Under the pieces are notes generated by a model. That model did not search any database. It saw only the letters and a program-made list of their open reading frames with translations, and was not told the DNA's origin. From the NCBI RefSeq assembly GCF_019303535.1, contig NZ_JACCIU010000001.1, forward strand, positions 1,116,001 to 1,180,000: 64,000 bases of DNA, in the 5' to 3' direction. Positions within the stretch are counted from its first letter, which is position 1, and the number at the start of each line of letters is the position of its first letter. Position numbers and translations under genes: made by a program. The stretch comes from Lactobacillus sp. Sy-1. Lineage in GTDB: Bacteria > Bacillota > Bacilli > Lactobacillales > Lactobacillaceae. Positions 30,001 to 33,000 of the stretch are shown here, one piece after another.

Positions 30001-33000
30001 AGCTGCACTAGCAAATGAACTTGCTGCAGAACTTGCAGAGCTTGCATTGTAGCTGGCAACGCTTGCACTACTTAAAGCAATGGTTGCATCACTAGATGCC
30101 GAAGTTGCAATTCCATATTCAGATTTTGCAATTGATGATAAAGAAGTAAATGAGGACACAGCAGAATAAGCAGCTGACATCGAAGCAATCGCACTCGATG
30201 AAGATGCAATTTTCGATGTATAACTACTAGTTATGGAAGATGCACTAGAAGCCCCAGTCGAGTTTTGGTTGGCAATACTTGAAGCACTAACCGCACTTGA
30301 TGCTATTGAAGATGCGCTCTGTGCAGAACTACTTGCAGACTGAACTTCATTTGAAATTTTTGCAACATCACTAGCTACTGAAGATGCTGCTGAAGCAGCT
30401 GATGAAAGGATTGCATTTTCAGAATCAATTTGGGTTTGAAGAGTTTGTAAATCACCATATTGACCAGCTAGTGCACTATTAGCACTAGTAATCGTAAGGT
30501 AGTTATTAGAAGCTTGAGTAGCAGCAGTAATTGCAGAATTTAATGCAAAACTAGCTGAACTAAGGTTTGCTTCCGCTGAAATCCGATTTCCTACACTAGC
30601 TAATGAGTAAGCAGAAGCTGCTGAACTATATGCTAAGCTGGCGTAATAAGCTCCGTTTGAAGCTGTAGAATAAATACTTTTAGCATTAGAAATTGCATTC
30701 GAAGCGTCAGCAATTGCACCAGAGGCTGCATAACTAATCGAATCTGCACTGGAGAAATAGTTCGATAATAATGAATAAGCACTAGAACCAATTGCACTGT
30801 AAGAGCTAATAAATGAATTATTAGGTGTACTTGACACTGCACTAGAAAGAACCCCAGAATTACTATTAGCAGTGGAGTTAGCCACGCTAGCAGAACTAAC
30901 CTGACTAGAAACATTCGCAAAGTCAGATTGAGCACTATTGTAAGTTATTGGAGTAGCGCTTGAAGCAGAATTAAAGATTGATCCCTGACTTGATGCCGCC
31001 GCCTTGATTGAATTAGCAATGCTCATATCTGAGCTAGAATTATAAGCTGTTAAATCATTCAAACTATTGATAGCGTTGGAAAGCACATTAGCAGCGTCTT
31101 CAGCACTTTTTTCAGCGTCAGTAGCGGCTGATGCAAGTGAAACAGCTGAACTCCGTTGTGACGCAACACTTGCGGACGCAACGGAAATTGATGCACGCTG
31201 TGATTGGGCAGCATTAGCAGCACTAATTGCACTACTTAAATTAGCTGAAGCTGATGAATCATAAGGGTTACTATTATAGTAACTTGCTGCTGCGCTAGCA
31301 TATGAAATCGCTTCAGAAGCTTTTGCAGAAGTAGTTGCCGCTGCACTAGATAATGAATCAGTAGCTATACTTGCTGCTATATAAGCACTACTTGCCACTG
31401 TTGCTGCTGAATACGCTGCACTACCAGCGGTGCTGGCGTTGGTAGATGCACTATTAATGATAGCTACAACACTCGTAATTGATCCAGATAAATCAGCATC
31501 ACTAAATTCACTTGCCTTAGTAGATGCACTAGCTGCCGTGCTATTAGCTACACTAGCATATGACATTGCAGCTGAAGCAGCACTTTTAGCCCCAGAATTA
31601 GCGGTACTAGCGCTAACATTTTGAGTCCCAGCATCGGATAAAGTACTCTGCGCACTAACACTTGCGGAAGAAGCATACAGACTGGCAGCACTAGCCATTG
31701 CTGCAACTGAGTTTGTGGCACTAACTCCAGCATCAGCAATTGAAATCATATTACTCATAACATCTTGAGTGGATGACATTGCAGCCGATGCCGCACTAGC
31801 AGTACTCAGCGCAACTGAAGCTGATGCCACCAAGGACCTAGCGACACTAATTGCAGAAGAAGCAATGGATGAGTTTAACGTGGCCCCACTTGCAATCCCA
31901 CTTAATTGACTTGCTCCAGATGCAGCAATTTCAATGTATGCCCCAGCTTGAACGGCATTTGATGAATTGGCCGCATACGAAGTGGCAACGGACATATTGT
32001 AATTTACATTACTTAAAACGGAATAAGCATAAGCGGAAGCTGAAGCAGAGCTACTTGGCCCCCCATAAAAGCTACTATTTAAACCTGACGTTGCAGAAGA
32101 AGCAATCGTCATATAGGAACCAATTGCAGTACTCAAACTCGCAGCTGCTGATAATTCAGCACTAATTAAAACCGCTCTTGAATTTTGATCGGATGCAATA
32201 TACCCAATGAAGGCGTATGAGCTATATTTGGGATCTGCTGCAGCAGATGAAGCATAACTATTTTCACTAGCAATCGCTGAACTTTGCGCATTGACAGAAG
32301 AAAGCGCTGAAGAAGCAGATGTTACTAATGTGCTCCCTGAAGCAAATGCTGAGACGTTACTAGAAGCAGCGGAACTTGCGGCACTGTAATATGAATTAGC
32401 TAGGACATCTGGCTTATTCAAGAAACCATTATTATAACCAAGTGCATAATCCTTAGACTTAGCATTAATCCCAGCATTTTTATAAATATCTAGTTTCCCT
32501 TGGTTATAACCAGTTTCATAATCATTTCCTTGTTGATAACTAGTTGAACCAGCTTGGGAGCTTGAGGTGTTACCATTTTCACCATCCAGATATGCTTGAA
32601 CGTTTATACTTGCTTCTTTAATCTGCTTAACCGTATTTAAATGGGCAATCGCATTAAACTTGTATGCCGCCATAGCAGTATTAACATCACTTAATTGAGA
32701 AGATGGAACCACAGCACTCCAGTTCCCATTAGAATCTGCCTTTGTAATGTAATTAACATCACCTGAATCACTTGGATCATCAGATGGGCCATTATTCAAC
32801 CCTGCATAGTTTTCATTTGCAAAATCACTCGTTCCAGGATCAGAGGTGTAGTATTGCAACTTAATATATGCACCAGGAGTTGCATATCCAGAAATTGCAC
32901 CGGTCGTTGAATTATATTGAACTCCAGCGATTTGAACATCTTGAACGTGGTCTAATTCGAGATAAGTTCCCTTATTAGCTGCATTACTAGGATTAGCAAC

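Larger units (their letters stand above)
105..30591 (-). repeat. About 46 tandem repeats of ~221 residues
   Basis: A glycine turn (AGN, NGD, SGN or similar) recurs at near-constant spacing. First bases of the Gly codon read at 105, 771, 1434, 2097, 2760, 3420, 4083, 4743, 5409, 6072, 6735, 7398, 8058, 11373, 14691, 18006, 21321, 24636, 25302, 25965, 26631, 27294, 27942, 28605, 29265, 29940 and 30591. Steps between neighbours are 648-675 bp, mostly 660-666. A second landmark, NPxN(S/A) or NDPxNS, lies about 76 residues before the Gly in many units. Between landmarks the sequence is Ser/Ala-rich with scattered Asn, Val, Gln and Tyr and few Gly or Pro. The repeats beyond 25.1 kb (N-terminal side) are the most diverged. 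Confidence 0.85.

Noticed and set aside
1-31300. CRISPR array or other spaced DNA repeat
   Set aside because: Repeats are long, protein-coding and vary mainly at silent or Ser/Ala-exchanging positions; there are no short identical repeats with unique spacers.
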